Shown here: one piece after another, positions 62,515 to 64,000 of the stretch
Numbering within the stretch: position 1 is the stretch's first letter
Layout of the letters: each line of letters starts with the position of its first letter
Source of the DNA: Litoreibacter roseus
GTDB taxonomy: Bacteria; Pseudomonadota; Alphaproteobacteria; Rhodobacterales; Rhodobacteraceae
Assembly: GCF_009811795.1 (NCBI RefSeq)
Contig: NZ_BLJE01000001.1
Coordinates: 496,001 to 560,000 of the forward strand
Length of the DNA: 64,000 bases
Reading direction: 5' to 3'
Notes under the pieces: model-generated
The model's input: only the letters and a program-made list of their open reading frames with translations
Told to the model about the DNA's origin: nothing
Database searches by the model: none
Translations under genes and position numbers: made by a program

Positions 62515-64000
62515 CGGCAAAGGGCTAGTCCATCGAGACCAATCGGTCAGCTTCAAATTTGACGGTCAGACCTACAAAGGACTTGCCGGTGACACCTTGG
62601 CATCTGCCCTTATGGCGAACGGTGTCAGGTTGATCGGGCGGTCTTTCAAATACCATCGTCCGCGTGGGATAATGTCGGACGGCCCGCAGGACCCCAACGG
62701 TCTGGTTGAGCTTCACAGAGGCGATCAGATCACGCCCAACGTGCGCATGACCCAGCAAGAAATCCACGCTGGTATCGACGCCCGATCCCAAAACCACTGG
62801 GGCAACCTGACATGGGATGTGCTCGAACTGAACGATCTGATGGCCCCGTTTCTGGGCGCAGGTTTCTACTACAAGACGTTCATGTGGCCGAAGGCATTTT
62901 GGGAGAAGCTTTACGAACCCATCATCCGGCGGGCAGCGGGCCTTGGATCGTTGTCGATGGCGCACAACTCTGATGACTACGAAAAGGCGTTCGCGTTCTG
63001 CGATGTGCTTGTCATCGGGTCCGGACCTGCGGGGATTATGGCGGCTTTGACTGCAGCCCGGTCTGGGGCAGACGTGATCCTGTGTGAAGAGGATTTCCGG
63101 TTCGGCGGCAGGCTGAACTTTGAAAGCTATGACATCGATGGCCAACCAGGCGCTGCATGGGCCGCCGCCCGGGTAGAAGAACTCAGCGAGATGGAAAACG
63201 TCCGGCTGATGCGGCGAACAACTGTTACCGGGGCTTATGACGGTGGAACCTACGCCGCGCTCGAACGTGTGGCGCAGCACGTGAGCGACCCGAAGGGCGC
63301 CCCGCTGGAGACGTTCTGGCGTATCGTCGCGAAGGGCGCCGTTTATGCAGCCGGTGCGATGGAGCGCCCCATCGCCTTTCGCAATAACGACCGTCCCGGC
63401 ATCATGATGGCCTCTGCCATCCGTGGCTATCTCAACCGGTACGGGGTTGCGCCCGGCAAGCGCATCACCTTGTTTGGGAACAATGATGACGCCTTTCGGT
63501 CTGCGTTGGATCTGCAAGCTGCAGGGCTCGAGGTGGCGGCTTATATTGACAGCCGTCCGGATGCTGAAATCAAAGGAGATTTCCCGATCTACAAGGGTGC
63601 CCGGATTACCGGCGCGCGTGGGCGGATGCGGGTCGACGGTGTGACGCTGCGCACCGCCCAAGATCAGGAGGTCTGGCTGACGACCGATTGTGTCGGCATG
63701 TCGGGGGGATGGAACCCGACGGTTCATCTGACGTGCCACATGAATGGACGTCCCCAATGGAACGAGCAACTTGTCGCCTTCATCCCGACGCCGGGTTCCG
63801 TACCGGGGATGGAGGTTGCCGGGGCCGCAGGCGGAACCTTCTCAACCAAAGGTTGCCTCAAGTCGGGCATCTTCCGCGCAAAGACAGTGCTCGACGCGAT
63901 TGGGATTTCCGCCAAAACGACACCGGCGCCTGAGGCAGAAGACAGCGCGACGAAGATCTCACCACTCTGGGTCGTTCCGGGAAAAGGGCGGGCGTGGATC
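62504..64000 (+). CDS. soxA: Sarcosine oxidase, alpha subunit (3' end outside window)
   Basis: The first 499 codons are present, open to the window edge; the usual protein is about 1000 residues. The N-terminal 2Fe-2S-ferredoxin-like fold (GDTLASALMANGVRLIGRSF) is followed by a hinge and an NAD(P)/FAD-binding domain with DVLVIGSGPAGIMAALTAAR. The missing half should contain the folate-binding GcvT-like domain. soxG is expected to follow. Confidence 0.94.
   Translation, partial: MRVDGKGLVHRDQSVSFKFDGQTYKGLAGDTLASALMANGVRLIGRSFKYHRPRGIMSDGPQDPNGLVELHRGDQITPNVRMTQQEIHAGIDARSQNHWGNLTWDVLELNDLMAPFLGAGFYYKTFMWPKAFWEKLYEPIIRRAAGLGSLSMAHNSDDYEKAFAFCDVLVIGSGPAGIMAALTAARSGADVILCEEDFRFGGRLNFESYDIDGQPGAAWAAARVEELSEMENVRLMRRTTVTGAYDGGTYAALERVAQHVSDPKGAPLETFWRIVAKGAVYAAGAMERPIAFRNNDRPGIMMASAIRGYLNRYGVAPGKRITLFGNNDDAFRSALDLQAAGLEVAAYIDSRPDAEIKGDFPIYKGARITGARGRMRVDGVTLRTAQDQEVWLTTDCVGMSGGWNPTVHLTCHMNGRPQWNEQLVAFIPTPGSVPGMEVAGAAGGTFSTKGCLKSGIFRAKTVLDAIGISAKTTPAPEAEDSATKISPLWVVPGKGRAWI

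Noticed and set aside
62525-63769. 414-codon open frame antisense to soxA
   Set aside because: The plus strand encodes a clear SoxA N-terminal half in an open frame to the window edge, so the antisense frame is a shadow.

Overview
The window is typical of a marine alphaproteobacterium of the Rhodobacterales (Roseobacter group). Pointers are the GcrA cell-cycle regulator, VPLPA-CTERM sorting tails, a four-subunit-type sarcosine oxidase operon (soxBDA), MeaB, a form II CoxL-like molybdoprotein, TadE/TadG pilus genes, PCu(A)C and many short conserved roseobacter-style proteins. Genes are densely packed, many overlap by an ATGA start/stop, and the base composition is GC-rich. I see no insertion sequence, prophage, CRISPR array or rRNA operon. 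One tRNA gene, tRNA-Leu(UAA), is present.

Layout. 0.1-4.3 kb: small conserved protein, tRNA-Leu, TPR protein, metG and an MFS transporter. 4.4-8.4 kb: a four-gene operon read as L-carnitine catabolism (aldo/keto reductase, beta-keto acid cleavage enzyme, lipocalin lipoprotein, fused carnitine 3-dehydrogenase/betainyl-CoA thioesterase). 8.5-13 kb: fatty acid desaturase, EamA transporter, then scoAB (acetoacetate activation) with a GNAT gene, divergent from an AraC regulator. 13-21 kb: secreted proteins, HDAC-like deacetylase, M48 lipoprotein, rimO, a VPLPA-CTERM protein, AsmA and gcrA. 21.3-27.7 kb: an argDF operon preceded by an arginine-rich 14-codon leader ORF, then an RraA-like protein, a PaaI thioesterase, metF/metR divergent, and an EamA permease. 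27.8-37 kb: suhB, ygfZ, a glycosyltransferase, two aminotransferases, a 58-residue membrane protein, valS and a DUF2235 hydrolase. 37-44.6 kb: solitary CoxL-like subunit, hrpB, meaB, rpmB and a periplasmic copper pair. 44.9-49 kb: small accessory genes, including a phosphatase homologue lacking its P-loop arginine and an AT-richer stretch at about 47.9-48.8 kb. 49.2-57.8 kb: lepA, a second VPLPA-CTERM protein, PilZ, entericidin-like lipoprotein, alpha/beta hydrolase, hydroxyisobutyrate-dehydrogenase-like enzyme and glutamate dehydrogenase. 58-60.9 kb: three TadE/TadG-type genes behind a good promoter. 61-64 kb: soxB, soxD and the 5' part of soxA, cut by the window end.

How the parts fit. Carnitine would be oxidised to 3-dehydrocarnitine, cleaved with acetyl-CoA to betainyl-CoA plus acetoacetate, and hydrolysed to glycine betaine. 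ScoAB would return acetoacetate to acetoacetyl-CoA. Sarcosine, a later product of betaine demethylation, is the substrate of the sox operon at the right edge. The demethylases between betaine and sarcosine are not in this window. The most notable candidate for undescribed biology is the arginine leader ORF, which has mutually exclusive RNA pairings that can cage the argD Shine-Dalgarno sequence. Other items are a lipocalin embedded in the carnitine operon, a four-copy 11-bp helically phased repeat at 53.48 kb, and the P-loop-defective phosphatase homologue.
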